The position numbers and the translations under genes were made by a program. Positions 17,044 through 25,573 of a DNA stretch of 64,000 nucleotides are shown piece after piece. The stretch is taken from contig CAZUOJ010000002.1 of the NCBI GenBank assembly GCA_964622325.1, positions 46,837 to 110,836 on the forward strand, read 5' to 3'. Position 1 is the first letter of the stretch, and every line of letters starts with the position of its first letter. Below the pieces are notes generated by a model. The model was not told the origin of the DNA, searched no databases, and saw only the letters and a program-made list of their open reading frames with translations. This DNA is from JAJFUB01 sp964622325. GTDB taxonomy: Bacteria; Armatimonadota; Zipacnadia; Zipacnadales; UBA11051.

Positions 17044-17602
17044 CAGGCAAAGGCCCTGTCAGGCAAATATCATCAAAATACGCATGCCCTATTGTGGCGC
17101 TGCTGGCGTAGATGAGAACAGTGGCTTCTGTGGCCTGGGGAGGCGCCGTATTTTGTAATTTTAGTTCTATCCAGCGTCCTTTTTCATTTGTGCTGACAGA
17201 ATAATTGGCCAGGCGTTCTGTTCCCTGCCAGAACTCCAAATAAATTGCAAAGCCGCCTGATTGCAATTCTGTAATCCATACATAGCCCGTAGCGCGATAT
17301 GTTTTTCCTCCTTGAATGGAAACGCGTGGGCTGCGCAAGCCCTGTGAATCTGCGTTGCTATCATCAGTCACAGAGGCTGAAGCAATGCCTGTACGAGCAA
17401 TGGCTAATGTATAGAAGGCCAAATTGCGCGCTGTATTCCAGGGCGTCCAGCCAGCAGGCAGGCCTGTGGCAGCATCCAGTTCTTCAAAGCTTCCATTGGG
17501 AGGCCAAGCTGCCTGGGGCTGTGCTGTAATTATGCCTGCGCGTAAAGAGAAAATGATGGATACAGTCCATAGGCTCAGCCTAAAGCTTGACATACAGTAC
17601 AT
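17039..17602 (-). CDS. Small secreted carbohydrate-binding-like (CBM4/9-type) protein
   Basis: The protein has about 187 residues. An N-terminal hydrophobic signal segment (LSLWTVSIIFSLRAGIITA) is followed by a single beta-sandwich domain with the layout of CBM4/9-like modules: PNGSFEELDAATGLPAGWTP at the start, a middle KTYRATGYVWI, and a C-terminal GHAYFDDICLTG. No catalytic domain is present, so it is probably an exported sugar-binding or structural protein. Start choice is uncertain (ATG 17602 or 17593; an upstream frame to 17671 is less likely). No clear ribosome-binding site is visible, and the 5' end overlaps the promoter of the divergent gene at 17650. Confidence 0.7.
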   Translation of the reverse strand: MYCMSSFRLSLWTVSIIFSLRAGIITAQPQAAWPPNGSFEELDAATGLPAGWTPWNTARNLAFYTLAIARTGIASASVTDDSNADSQGLRSPRVSIQGGKTYRATGYVWITELQSGGFAIYLEFWQGTERLANYSVSTNEKGRWIELKLQNTAPPQATEATVLIYASSATIGHAYFDDICLTGPLPE

Positions 17603-17640
17603 TGCTATATAATAGGCTATGATCCTGCAAAAATGGAGGA
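17587..17640 (+). promoter_or_regulatory. Sigma-70-type promoter and ribosome-binding site for the membrane TPR gene
   Basis: TTGACA (17587-17592) and TATAAT (17608-17613) are both consensus, with a spacer of 15 bases (17 if TATATA at 17606 is not used as the -10 boundary). TGGAGGA follows just before 17640, and the ATG is at 17650. The element lies over the 5' end of the divergent small secreted protein gene, so the two may interfere. Confidence 0.6.
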
Positions 17641-17649
17641 TTATTTTAC

Positions 17650-18555
17650 ATGATTCGCCCCTTAGGGGCATTAGGCGGCGCTTTTGCCCTTCTTGTCATT
17701 TGGCTGGGCAGCCTTATCTATCAATGCCAAAACAATATGCCGGCAATTTGGGCTTCATTGGGCGAAAGCGCCCAACGTGCAGGCTTAAGAGGATTAGCTG
17801 CTCAATTTTATCTGACAGCCGCTTTGAAAGAACGCGAACGCTTGTCTCTTGGGGAGCGTTCCCCTGTTCCCAAGCAGCAAAGCTTGCAGCAGATTATTGC
17901 CTATCGTTTGGCGGCGGCGCGCGTTTTATGGGCAGCTGGCTTGCCAGATGCAGCGGAACGCGTCGCGTTAGAGGCCTGTCGCGCCGATTACGATAACATT
18001 GAAGCCCGGGCGCTGCTTTTAGAAATTCGTTTAGAAAACAAAAATTTTCGCGCCGCGCAACAAGAGATTATGCGCCGGCTGCTCGTTCAAGAACATCCCC
18101 AGCTCATCTATTTATTGGGCAAATCATTTGTAATGCAGAAGCGATGGGAAGAAGCGGAATGCTGTTTTCAGCGCGCTCTGGAATTGAAGGCAACGCATTT
18201 TCCCAGCCTTCTGGGGATGGCTCAAATAGCTGCAGCCTGTAACGAGAAGCAAAAGCTTGCCATGTGGCTTCACAAAGCTCGTCAAGCGGCTTCACAGATC
18301 GAAGATTGGGACAGGATTGCCGTCCTGGAGCCTGCCGAGCCTGAGAAATGGCTCTTTGTCTGGAAAAAAATCTCTCGAATATGGCAAAAGCATTATGGCT
18401 CATTTCTATATGGAACAGCTTATATATTCATTATTCTCAGTCCCGCCTTCTGGGGATTGATAAAAGAGGCTTTCGCCAAAATTGTTCATCTTAAAAAACT
18501 GAAAAAGGCTTTTTTCTTTTCCCGAAAATCGGCTTCATTAAAAGAAGCGAATTAG
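17650..18555 (+). CDS. Membrane-anchored TPR protein
   Basis: The protein has 301 residues. An N-terminal transmembrane helix (about residues 6-24) precedes a helical middle with at least two recognisable TPR units (RWEEAECCFQRALELKATHF and the preceding EHPQLIYLLGKSFVMQ). A second hydrophobic helix (about 250-270, FLYGTAYIFIILSPAFWGLI) and a Lys-rich tail end the protein. No specific family is recognised. A ribosome-binding site lies 10 bases before the ATG, and a strong promoter lies just upstream. It sits 274 bases ahead of the cinA-recA cluster, without an obvious functional tie. Confidence 0.75.
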   Translation: MIRPLGALGGAFALLVIWLGSLIYQCQNNMPAIWASLGESAQRAGLRGLAAQFYLTAALKERERLSLGERSPVPKQQSLQQIIAYRLAAARVLWAAGLPDAAERVALEACRADYDNIEARALLLEIRLENKNFRAAQQEIMRRLLVQEHPQLIYLLGKSFVMQKRWEEAECCFQRALELKATHFPSLLGMAQIAAACNEKQKLAMWLHKARQAASQIEDWDRIAVLEPAEPEKWLFVWKKISRIWQKHYGSFLYGTAYIFIILSPAFWGLIKEAFAKIVHLKKLKKAFFFSRKSASLKEAN

Positions 18556-18669
18556 CATATTTCGGGGGATTGTTTTCCCGGGATATAATAAGCTGGCTTG
18601 TTATTTTCGGCACAATCTGCGATTTGAAAAATTGCTCTTTCAGAGCGTCTGCTTGACGGGCGGAGAGAT

Positions 18670-18731
18670 TTGCTTTAAAATGATTATGTTAAATATAGAT
18701 AATAGCGGATCCAGGCGGACGGGATCTTTTT
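18670..18731 (+). terminator. GATCC/GGATC hairpin with T-run ahead of cinA, possible attenuator
   Basis: GATCC (18708-18712) and GGATC (18722-18726) form a 5-bp stem with a 9-base loop, followed directly by TTTTT. A weak promoter-like pair, TTGCTT (18670) and TATAGA (18694) with 18-base spacing, precedes it. This could end transcription from the TPR gene or attenuate read-through into cinA-recA. The rest of 18556-18829 is AT-rich, with TCACA-N7-TGTGA at 18767-18783 as a possible operator. Confidence 0.3.
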
Positions 18732-18829
18732 GATTAACGAATATTTTTTGAAATACGAATTAATTATCACATAATAATTGTGATTTTGCTAAATAATACA
18801 ATTAAGATGCAAACAGGCAGCAGAATCCC

Positions 18830-20074
18830 TTGAATGCGGAAATTATCTCAGTTGGCACAGAACTTCTGCTAGGCGAGATTGTTGATACAAATGCTTCCTA
18901 TTTATCGCGCAAACTGGCGGAGATTGGCATTGATGTATATTATCGCCATACAGTGGGCGATAATCTTTCTCGCCTGAAGGAAGTCCTCTCCACAGCCCTC
19001 GCGCGGGCAGATATTGTGTTGCTGACAGGCGGGCTGGGCCCCACGGAGGATGATCTAACGCGTGAGGCCATTGCAGCTGTCACAGGAAAGCCTTTAGTTC
19101 GCATTCCCGCCTCTGAACAGCGTCTGAGGGAATTTTTCGCTGCCCGGCAACGTCCCCTGGCCGAAAGCAATCTCAAACAAGCGGAAGCGCCTGAAGGAGC
19201 CGTGCATTTGGAGAATGTGTGTGGCACGGCGCCTGGCATATTTATGCGCTGGAATGGCAAGCTGATTTTTGCGGCGCCCGGGCCGCCCACGGAATTGCGC
19301 GAAATGACAGAACGCTCAATATTGCCCATCCTGCGTCAGGAGGTAGGGGAGAACAGGCAGCTTTATACACGCTCTTTACTAGTAACGGATTTGGGCGAAT
19401 CGCTTGTTGCCGATATGATAAAAGAAATTATAGAGCAACAAAGTGATCCGACAATTGCCTTATATGCTGCCCCGGCCGTTGTGCGGATAAGATTAGCGAC
19501 AAAGGCGACGGATGAGAGAGAAGCGCAGGCCAAATTTGCGCCTGTTGAAGCGCAAATCCGCCAGAAATTAGGGCTACATATTTTTGGGGTCGACGAAGAG
19601 ACAATGGCTTCTGTAGTGGGAAAGCTTCTGCGAGAACGAAACGCCACATTAGCCCTTGCCGAAAGCTGCACGGGAGGGCTTATCGCGAATAAGATTACAG
19701 ATGTGCCGGGAGCGTCGGATTATTTTGTAGCGGGCGTCGTCTCCTATGCTAATGAAGCCAAAATCGGCCTGCTGGGCGTGCCGGAAGAAATCATCAGACA
19801 ATATGGCGCTGTCAGTGAGGAATGCGCCCGCGCGATGGCCGAAGGCGTACGGCGTGTGAGCGGCGCCGATTATGCCGTGGCCACGACAGGCATTGCAGGG
19901 CCTACAGGCGGCACAAAAGAAAAGCCTGTCGGGCTTGTCTATATTGCTGTTTCCGACAGCACAGGCACAATTGTGCAAAAGCAGTATTGGCCGGGCACAC
20001 GGGAACAATTCAAACAGCGCGTGTCCGAAATGGCGCTAGGAATGCTGCGGAAGCGGATATTGGGCTTATTGTAA
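18830..20074 (+). CDS. cinA: CinA, competence/damage-inducible protein (NMN deamidase family)
   Basis: The protein has 414 residues, the usual length for two-domain CinA. The N-terminal MoCF-like domain begins NAEIISVGTELLLGEIVDT and contains LTGGLGPTEDD. The C-terminal amidohydrolase domain contains LALAESCTGGLIANKITDVP and TTGIAGPTGGTKEKPVGLVY. CinA is linked to nicotinamide-nucleotide salvage and, in Gram-positives, to RecA recruitment; here it heads the recA cluster. The start is TTG at 18830, fixed by the conserved N-terminus; no in-frame ATG fits, and the ribosome-binding site is weak. That may mean low translation. Confidence 0.95.
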   Translation: MNAEIISVGTELLLGEIVDTNASYLSRKLAEIGIDVYYRHTVGDNLSRLKEVLSTALARADIVLLTGGLGPTEDDLTREAIAAVTGKPLVRIPASEQRLREFFAARQRPLAESNLKQAEAPEGAVHLENVCGTAPGIFMRWNGKLIFAAPGPPTELREMTERSILPILRQEVGENRQLYTRSLLVTDLGESLVADMIKEIIEQQSDPTIALYAAPAVVRIRLATKATDEREAQAKFAPVEAQIRQKLGLHIFGVDEETMASVVGKLLRERNATLALAESCTGGLIANKITDVPGASDYFVAGVVSYANEAKIGLLGVPEEIIRQYGAVSEECARAMAEGVRRVSGADYAVATTGIAGPTGGTKEKPVGLVYIAVSDSTGTIVQKQYWPGTREQFKQRVSEMALGMLRKRILGLL

Positions 20075-20110
20075 GAAATGACAAAGGCAAGCAATCACAA
20101 GGCAACACAA

Positions 20111-20674
20111 ATGTTGAGGCTCTTTTTTGGCGTCATGCTTCCAGCAGAGATTCAGCAGGAGCTCGCGGCCGTGCAAAGCCGGCTGGCCGAAACACAGGCT
20201 CCTGTGCGCTGGACAGCGCCGCATAATTTCCATCTCACATTGCGATTTTTGGGCGAAATGTCCTGTGAAATTGTGGACGAGCTTAGAGACATTGGCTGGG
20301 AAATAGCAAAGGAGATATCGGCCTGGCAAATACAATTGCGCGGCGTGGGCGCCTTTCCTAAATCTGAATGTCCGAAAATCATCTGGGCTGGCGTAGGGGA
20401 GGGGAAAGAGGCGCTGCAACAATTAAGCGAGGCCTTAAATCAAGCTCTGGCGATGCGGGCGCTTGTGAAGCCGGAAAGCAAGCCTTTTCATCCGCATTGC
20501 ACCTTAGGACGCGTGATAACACAGGACGGACTCTGCAAATTGATTGCGCGAATGCAGGAGGAAAAGCAATTCGCCAGTACGCCCTTTTTGTGTGATGCTT
20601 TTCAATTAGTGAAAAGCGTATTGAGACGAGAAGGGCCTATTTACGAAGTTGTTGCGACATTCGCGTTCCCATAA
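20111..20674 (+). CDS. thpR: RNA 2',3'-cyclic phosphodiesterase (2H family, ThpR)
   Basis: This 187-residue 2H phosphoesterase has both catalytic HxTx motifs: HLTLRF in the first half and HCTLGR in the second. Family members hydrolyse 2',3'-cyclic phosphate RNA ends and can ligate tRNA halves in vitro. The ATG at 20111 (MLRLFFGVMLP) is preferred, because it matches the family N-terminus and has AAGG 8 bases upstream. An ATG at 20078, 4 bases after the cinA stop, would add 11 residues. It sits between cinA and recA, a gene order seen in Thermus, Firmicutes and Armatimonadota relatives. Confidence 0.92.
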   Translation: MLRLFFGVMLPAEIQQELAAVQSRLAETQAPVRWTAPHNFHLTLRFLGEMSCEIVDELRDIGWEIAKEISAWQIQLRGVGAFPKSECPKIIWAGVGEGKEALQQLSEALNQALAMRALVKPESKPFHPHCTLGRVITQDGLCKLIARMQEEKQFASTPFLCDAFQLVKSVLRREGPIYEVVATFAFP

Positions 20675-20862
20675 ACGGGAAAGCTTTTTAGTTGCAGAGG
20701 ACAGAAGCGTTTCCTTAAGCAAACGAGACGGAATGGGAATGAAAAAGCTGCCGGGATCTTTTGGGCTTAACAACAGAATGGAAAACTAAATACGAATAGA
20801 AAGCGAAGACGTGGGGGCTGGATACATTTAACTAGTAACTAGGCCTGCCAGGAGGGATGGCT

Positions 20863-21945
20863 ATGACAAGCAACGGCCCGGACAAGGAGCAAGAGAAAAG
20901 ACGAAAGGCTTTAGAATTAGCTTTGTCGCAGATACAAAAACAACATGGGGAAGGGGCTGTAATGCGGCTGGGGGAGATGCCCAACAAATTAGCGGTGGAA
21001 GTCATTCCTACAGGAGCTCTGACGCTGGATATTGCTTTGGGCGTGGGCGGCCTGCCGCGGGGACGGATTGTGGAAATATACGGGGGCGAGGCTTCGGGGA
21101 AAACGACGCTTTCTTTGAGCGTGTTAGCGGAAGCCCAAAAAATGGGCGGCACTGTTGCCTTCATTGATGCCGAGCATGCGTTTCCGCGGGAGCTGGCTGA
21201 GGCCATGGGGCTTAATCTGAATGAGCTTCTAGTGTCGCAGCCTGATACAGGAGAGCAGGCTTTAGAAATCACAGACACGCTGGTGCGCAGTGGCGCTGTG
21301 GATGCGATTGTTGTAGATTCCGTGGCGGCATTAGTGCCGGCGGCAGAATTGCAGGGCGACATGGGCGATGCCCATGTCGGCTTGCAGGCGCGGCTGATGA
21401 GCCAGGCGTTGCGGAAATTAGGCGGCTCTGTCGCCAATACGCGCACTGTTGTGATTTTTATTAATCAAGTGCGGGAGCGCATAGGCGTGATGTTTGGCAA
21501 TCCGGAAACGACGCCCGGGGGCCGGGCGCTGAAATTCTGGGCCTCCATTCGTCTGGAGCTCCGCCGCACAGAAGCTATCAAATCAGGCACAGAGACAATT
21601 GGGGGACGCACAGCTGTAAAAGTAGTGAAGAATAAAGTAGCGCCGCCTTTTAAGAAGGCTGAATTTGATATTATCTTCGGCCAGGGGATTTCCCGTGAGG
21701 GCTGCGTTCTGGACGAGGCTGTGCAGCGCAATATTATTACACGGGCGGGCTCTTGGTTTAATTACGGCGAGGAACGTTTAGGGCAGGGCCGCGAAAATGT
21801 GATTGCCTTTTTAGCCCAGAATCCGGCGCTCTGTCGGGAAATTGAGCGCAAAGTGCTGGAGCAGGCGGGCATTACGCCGCCGGCCTATATTGTGGATACA
21901 GAAGCCGGCGCCGAGGCTGTCAAGGACACATTAGAGTTGTCCTAG
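20863..21945 (+). CDS. recA: RecA recombinase
   Basis: This is a complete RecA of 360 residues. The Walker A loop reads GGEASGKTTLSL. Walker B is followed by DAIVVDSVAALVPAAEL, then DMGDAHVGLQARLMSQALRK, and the L2 region FGNPETTPGGRALKFWASIR. The segment after strand 3 reads FIDAEHAFPRELAEAMG, where most RecA proteins have EHALDP. RecA catalyses strand exchange and stimulates LexA cleavage. ATGs occur at 20857 and 20863; AGGAGGG at 20850-20856 has proper spacing only to 20863. No LexA-type operator was recognised in the 188 bases upstream. recX follows after 31 bases. Confidence 0.97.
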   Translation: MTSNGPDKEQEKRRKALELALSQIQKQHGEGAVMRLGEMPNKLAVEVIPTGALTLDIALGVGGLPRGRIVEIYGGEASGKTTLSLSVLAEAQKMGGTVAFIDAEHAFPRELAEAMGLNLNELLVSQPDTGEQALEITDTLVRSGAVDAIVVDSVAALVPAAELQGDMGDAHVGLQARLMSQALRKLGGSVANTRTVVIFINQVRERIGVMFGNPETTPGGRALKFWASIRLELRRTEAIKSGTETIGGRTAVKVVKNKVAPPFKKAEFDIIFGQGISREGCVLDEAVQRNIITRAGSWFNYGEERLGQGRENVIAFLAQNPALCREIERKVLEQAGITPPAYIVDTEAGAEAVKDTLELS

Positions 21946-21976
21946 CCTCGCTGGCCAGCTAGGCAGGAGCACGGCC

Positions 21977-22864
21977 ATGTGTCTGCTTCAGGAAAAGTTG
22001 AGCCATTTTAAGATAGAGGGGGTGAGCGCGCTTAAGGAAGAGGAGACGCCACAGCAAGCCCGGGGAAGCTGTTGTTCCCCAAAAGATTCTTTCTCCGAAT
22101 CGAAAAAGGAAAAGCACAAAGATTTAGTCCCGGATGTGTTATGCTCCCAAATACAGGGCTTTCAGCAAAAGGAGGAAGCGCAAGCCAAAAATTATTATCA
22201 TGTCATTACAGGGATTCAGCCGGGCGCCAAGCGAGGAAGAATATGTGTGTATGTGGATGGGGCGCCGGCATTGGAGCTGACAAAATCAGCATCCGAGAAG
22301 CTGCAAACAGAGCTGTCTGTCGGGCGGCGCCTCTCGTCCGCACAGCTCGAACAGATACGTCAGCAAGCGCGGCTGTATGAGACACAAGAGTATGCGCTTC
22401 GCCTGTTAGGCCGGCGTGCCTTTTCGGAAGCGGAATTACGGCGACGGTTATTGCGTCGCGGGCATCCAGAGGAGGCTGTGGAGCAGACAGTGCGCTGGCT
22501 GGCGGAATTGGGATATTTAAACGACGAGCAATACGCCCTGTCGCGCTGGGAGACATTGCGCCAGCGCCGTTTAGGGGCGGCTGGCATTGTCCAGATTCTG
22601 CGCCGCGAGGGCGTTTCTGCAGAATTAGCCCGAGAAATCTGCGCCGCGCAGAGTGATGAGACGCAGGAACACGCGCTGGCCCAGGAATTGGCCGCCCGTC
22701 GTAACGCGCTCCTGCGACATCTGCCCTGGCCACAAAGACGGCAACGCTTATATGCTTATTTGGCGCGGCGGGGCTTTGATTATGAGGTGATAGCCGAAGC
22801 GCTGGAAACGCTGGCGCTAGCAGAAGATGAAGAAAGCTCGTCGGAGGTGAATGAAGAGGCATGA
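21977..22864 (+). CDS. recX: RecX regulatory protein with long N-terminal extension
   Basis: The protein has 295 residues. The RecX helical repeats occupy about residues 135-270 (YALRLLGRRAFSEAELRRRL, VRWLAELGYLNDEQYALSRW). RecX binds RecA filaments and limits their activity. The first 75 residues are charged, low in conservation and rich in Glu/Lys/Ser, followed by a beta segment (YHVITGIQPGAKRGRICVYV) typical of the N-terminus of larger RecX proteins. AGGAG seven bases before the ATG at 21977 supports the long form. It lies directly downstream of recA, and the next gene starts 22 bases after its stop. Confidence 0.92.
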   Translation: MCLLQEKLSHFKIEGVSALKEEETPQQARGSCCSPKDSFSESKKEKHKDLVPDVLCSQIQGFQQKEEAQAKNYYHVITGIQPGAKRGRICVYVDGAPALELTKSASEKLQTELSVGRRLSSAQLEQIRQQARLYETQEYALRLLGRRAFSEAELRRRLLRRGHPEEAVEQTVRWLAELGYLNDEQYALSRWETLRQRRLGAAGIVQILRREGVSAELAREICAAQSDETQEHALAQELAARRNALLRHLPWPQRRQRLYAYLARRGFDYEVIAEALETLALAEDEESSSEVNEEA

Positions 22865-22885
22865 ATCGCTTACGGAGGTGGACAG

Positions 22886-24436
22886 ATGTCCGCTGTTCAG
22901 ATAGAAATTCTGGTGATATCTCTCAGCTTAGCCGCCATTATTGGCGTCTGGCTATATTATGCGGTGCGTTCGCGCCGCGCCGCTGCGATTTTGCAAACAA
23001 AAATTGAGGAGACGGAACGGCTCAAGTCGCAACTGGAAAAAACAATCGAGGCGGAGCGGCGGGAAGCGCAGCTCGCAGCTAAAGAAGAATTTATGAAGCT
23101 GCGCGCCGATCTGGAGAAGGAAACAAAGGCGGCGCGCAATGAAATTGAACGCACAAAGAAGCGCTTAGAAGAACGGGAAGATCAGCTTGAGCGCAGGAAA
23201 CAAGAATTAGATAAACAGGCGCAAAAATTAGAAGAACGGGAGCGACAATTAGAGGCCAAGGAACAGGAATTGGCAGCGCTGAGCGAGCAGCGCCGGCGGG
23301 AATTGGAGCGCGTGGCCCAGCTTTCGACGGAAGACGCCAAACAAATTTTGTTGCGCGAAGTAGAGCAAGAAATTGCGGCCGAAACGGCGCTTATTATTGA
23401 ACGCGCGGAACGGGAGGCACGGGAAGAAGCGCGGCGGCGCGCGGGCTGGATTATTGGGCAAGCTATCCAGCGCTGCGCCGTGGAGCATACGACGGAGACA
23501 ACAGTCTCCGTCGTGCCTTTGCCCTCGGAAGAAATGAAAGGGCGCATCATTGGCCGTGAGGGCCGCAATATCCGCACTTTTGAGCAGCTCACAGGCGTGG
23601 ATTTGATTGTGGATGATACGCCGGAGGCAGTCGTGCTTTCGGCTTTTGATCCAGTGCGGCGCGAGATTGCGCGTGTGGCGCTGGAAAGCCTTCTGGCCGA
23701 TGGCCGCATCCATCCGGGGCGGATTGAAGAGATGGTGGAGAAAGCCCAGCAGAATGTGGAGGAACGCATTCGGGAAGCGGCCGAAAAAGCCTGTTTTGAA
23801 ACAGGCGTTTCCGGGCTGCATCCGGAGATCATGCGGCTGCTCGGCCGCCTGCATTTCCGCACAAGCTATGGACAGAATGTGCTGGCGCATTCTATCGAAG
23901 TGTCGCATTTAGCCGGCGCGATGGCGGGAGAATTGGGCGCACGCGTGGGCTTAGCCCGCCGGGCGGGCCTGCTCCATGACATCGGCAAGGCAGTGGATTT
24001 TGAGCGCGACGGCTCCCATGCGCGCATTGGCGCCGATATCGCCGCCAATCGAAACGAACATCCCGTTGTTGTAGAAGCTATTCTGGGCCATCACGAGGAA
24101 GCGGAAATCACGAGCTTAGAGGCTGTGCTGGTGCAAGCGGCGGATGCGATTTCGGCTTCCCGGCCAGGCGCCCGCCGCGAAACACTGGAAAAATATTTGA
24201 AGCGGCTGGAGGAACTGGAAGCCATCGCCCGCAGCTTTGAGGGCGTAGATAAAGTCTATGCCATTCAGGCGGGGCGGGAAGTGCGCGTCATTGTGAAGCC
24301 GGATAAGATTGATGATCTGGCGGCGCACAAGCTGGCCAAGGGAATGGTGGAGCGCATTCAAAACGAAATGGATTATCCCGGGCAAATTCGCGTCACAGTG
24401 ATTCGCGAAACACGGGCTGTGGAATATGCGAAATAG
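22886..24436 (+). CDS. rny: Ribonuclease Y
   Basis: This 516-residue membrane-tethered endoribonuclease initiates mRNA decay. An N-terminal transmembrane helix (about 5-27) is followed by a long Arg/Glu-rich coiled coil (about 30-190). A KH domain follows (PLPSEEMKGRIIGREGRNIR, about 210-270), then an HD domain with LLHDIGKAVDFE and GHHEEAE, then the C-terminal domain ending RVTVIRETRAVEYAK. All family landmarks and the usual length are present. CGGAGGTG lies 5 bases before the ATG. Its position after recA-recX and before ymdB is conserved in many Firmicutes and relatives. Confidence 0.97.
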   Translation: MSAVQIEILVISLSLAAIIGVWLYYAVRSRRAAAILQTKIEETERLKSQLEKTIEAERREAQLAAKEEFMKLRADLEKETKAARNEIERTKKRLEEREDQLERRKQELDKQAQKLEERERQLEAKEQELAALSEQRRRELERVAQLSTEDAKQILLREVEQEIAAETALIIERAEREAREEARRRAGWIIGQAIQRCAVEHTTETTVSVVPLPSEEMKGRIIGREGRNIRTFEQLTGVDLIVDDTPEAVVLSAFDPVRREIARVALESLLADGRIHPGRIEEMVEKAQQNVEERIREAAEKACFETGVSGLHPEIMRLLGRLHFRTSYGQNVLAHSIEVSHLAGAMAGELGARVGLARRAGLLHDIGKAVDFERDGSHARIGADIAANRNEHPVVVEAILGHHEEAEITSLEAVLVQAADAISASRPGARRETLEKYLKRLEELEAIARSFEGVDKVYAIQAGREVRVIVKPDKIDDLAAHKLAKGMVERIQNEMDYPGQIRVTVIRETRAVEYAK

Positions 24437-24467
24437 TACGTCAAAAATAGCTTACGCCGCGATAAAG

Positions 24468-24536
24468 CGGGGAAGCTCGCCCGACGGGCGGGGAAGCTCG
24501 CCCGACGGGCGGGGACGCCGCCTGGCGATTAGGCGG
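24468..24536 (+). repeat. Two tandem 21-bp hairpin-forming repeats plus a separate stem-loop between rny and ymdB
   Basis: The unit CGGGGAAGCTCGCCCGACGGG occurs twice head to tail (24468-24488, 24489-24509), and a third copy starts and then diverges. Each unit holds the inverted pair GCCCG-a-CGGGC. A further stem CCGCCT/AGGCGG (24518-24523, 24531-24536) with a 7-base loop follows. There is no T-run, so simple termination is not indicated. The cluster may stabilise or partition the rny-ymdB transcript. Confidence 0.7.
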
Positions 24537-24586
24537 AGGCGGGCCACTAGCGCTTATAAGGCTCGGATGGGCCATAAGGAGAAGTT

Positions 24587-25411
24587 GTGAGAATCTGTTT
24601 TATCGGCGATATCGTGGGACGGCCGGGGCGGCGGGCGCTGGCAGCGGCCGTCCCGCAAATTATTGAACAATACGGCTGTGAATTCGTGATTGCGAATGGT
24701 GAAAATGCCGCGGCAGGCTTTGGCCTGACGCGGAAAGTGGCGGAGGAGCTTTTTGCCGCGGGCGTGGATGTGCTGACAAGCGGCAATCACATCTGGGCGA
24801 ACAAGGAAGCGCTGCAATTATTGCCTGAAGAGCCGCGAATTTTGCGGCCTGCGAATTTCCCCCCTGATAATCCCGGCCGGGGCAGCGGGATATATCCAAC
24901 GGCCCGGGGCCATACAGTGGGCGTGATCAATCTGATTGGCCGCATTTTTATGGATCCGGTGGATTGCCCTTTTCGGCGTGGAGATGAGGAGCTGGCGCGT
25001 GTCGCCCAGGCTGATGCCATCATCATTGATTTTCATGCCGAAGCCACAAGCGAAAAACAAGCTCTGGGCTATTATTTTGCGGGACGCGTCTCTGCAGTAG
25101 TGGGGACACATACGCATGTGGGCACCTGTGATGAACAAATCCTGCCCGGCGGGACCGCCTATATTACAGATTGCGGCATGACGGGGCCGCTGCACAGTGT
25201 TATCGGCATTCAAACGGATATCGCCCTTCGCCGCTTTTTGAGCCAGTTGCCGGAGCGGTTCGAAGTGCCCAAATCGGGGCCCGCCATTTTGTCGGGCGTG
25301 TTAATTGACATTTCTCTTGACAACAAGGCCGCTTTAGATATACAAAGAATATCCTTAAAGTTTGCAGATAAGCATATAGAGTCGTCGGAACGGGATCACG
25401 AGGTAGAATAA
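24587..25411 (+). CDS. ymdB: YmdB-family metallophosphoesterase (2',3'-cyclic-nucleotide 2'-phosphodiesterase)
   Basis: The protein has 274 residues. Metal-binding motifs typical of the TIGR00282 family are present: CFIGDIVGRPGRRAL with GD, NGENAAAGFG, TSGNHIWANKE, IIIDFHAEATSEKQALGYYF, and GTHTHVGTCDEQILP. YmdB hydrolyses 2',3'-cyclic nucleotides and in Bacillus influences biofilm and motility decisions, working alongside RNase Y. The start is GTG at 24587 with AAGGAG five bases upstream. The protein is complete. Confidence 0.95.
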   Translation: MRICFIGDIVGRPGRRALAAAVPQIIEQYGCEFVIANGENAAAGFGLTRKVAEELFAAGVDVLTSGNHIWANKEALQLLPEEPRILRPANFPPDNPGRGSGIYPTARGHTVGVINLIGRIFMDPVDCPFRRGDEELARVAQADAIIIDFHAEATSEKQALGYYFAGRVSAVVGTHTHVGTCDEQILPGGTAYITDCGMTGPLHSVIGIQTDIALRRFLSQLPERFEVPKSGPAILSGVLIDISLDNKAALDIQRISLKFADKHIESSERDHEVE

Positions 25412-25449
25412 CATCAGACGCGGGCGCAAGAGATAAAGATTTTACGCCT

Positions 25450-25565
25450 TTGGCCGAGCAGTCCCGTATGCTATAATAAATATAGTGATAACATATTAGT
25501 TTTTTCGTGGACAGTCGCAACGGGCGCTTGCGACGAGTTATGCCAGCATCGCAGCATAAAGGGGG
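25450..25565 (+). promoter_or_regulatory. Promoter and structured leader of spoVS
   Basis: TTGGCC (25450-25455) and an extended -10, TGcTATAAT (25469-25477), are 16 bases apart. In the roughly 90-base leader, GTCGCAA (25514-25520) and TTGCGAC (25528-25534) form a perfect 7-bp stem with a 7-base loop. The ribosome-binding site AAAGGGGG ends at 25565. SpoVS thus appears to have its own promoter although it lies behind ymdB. Confidence 0.55.
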
Positions 25566-25573
25566 CAATCATT

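Noticed and set aside
24468..24514. CRISPR-like repeat
   Set aside because: Units are directly abutting, without spacers; a tandem hairpin repeat instead.
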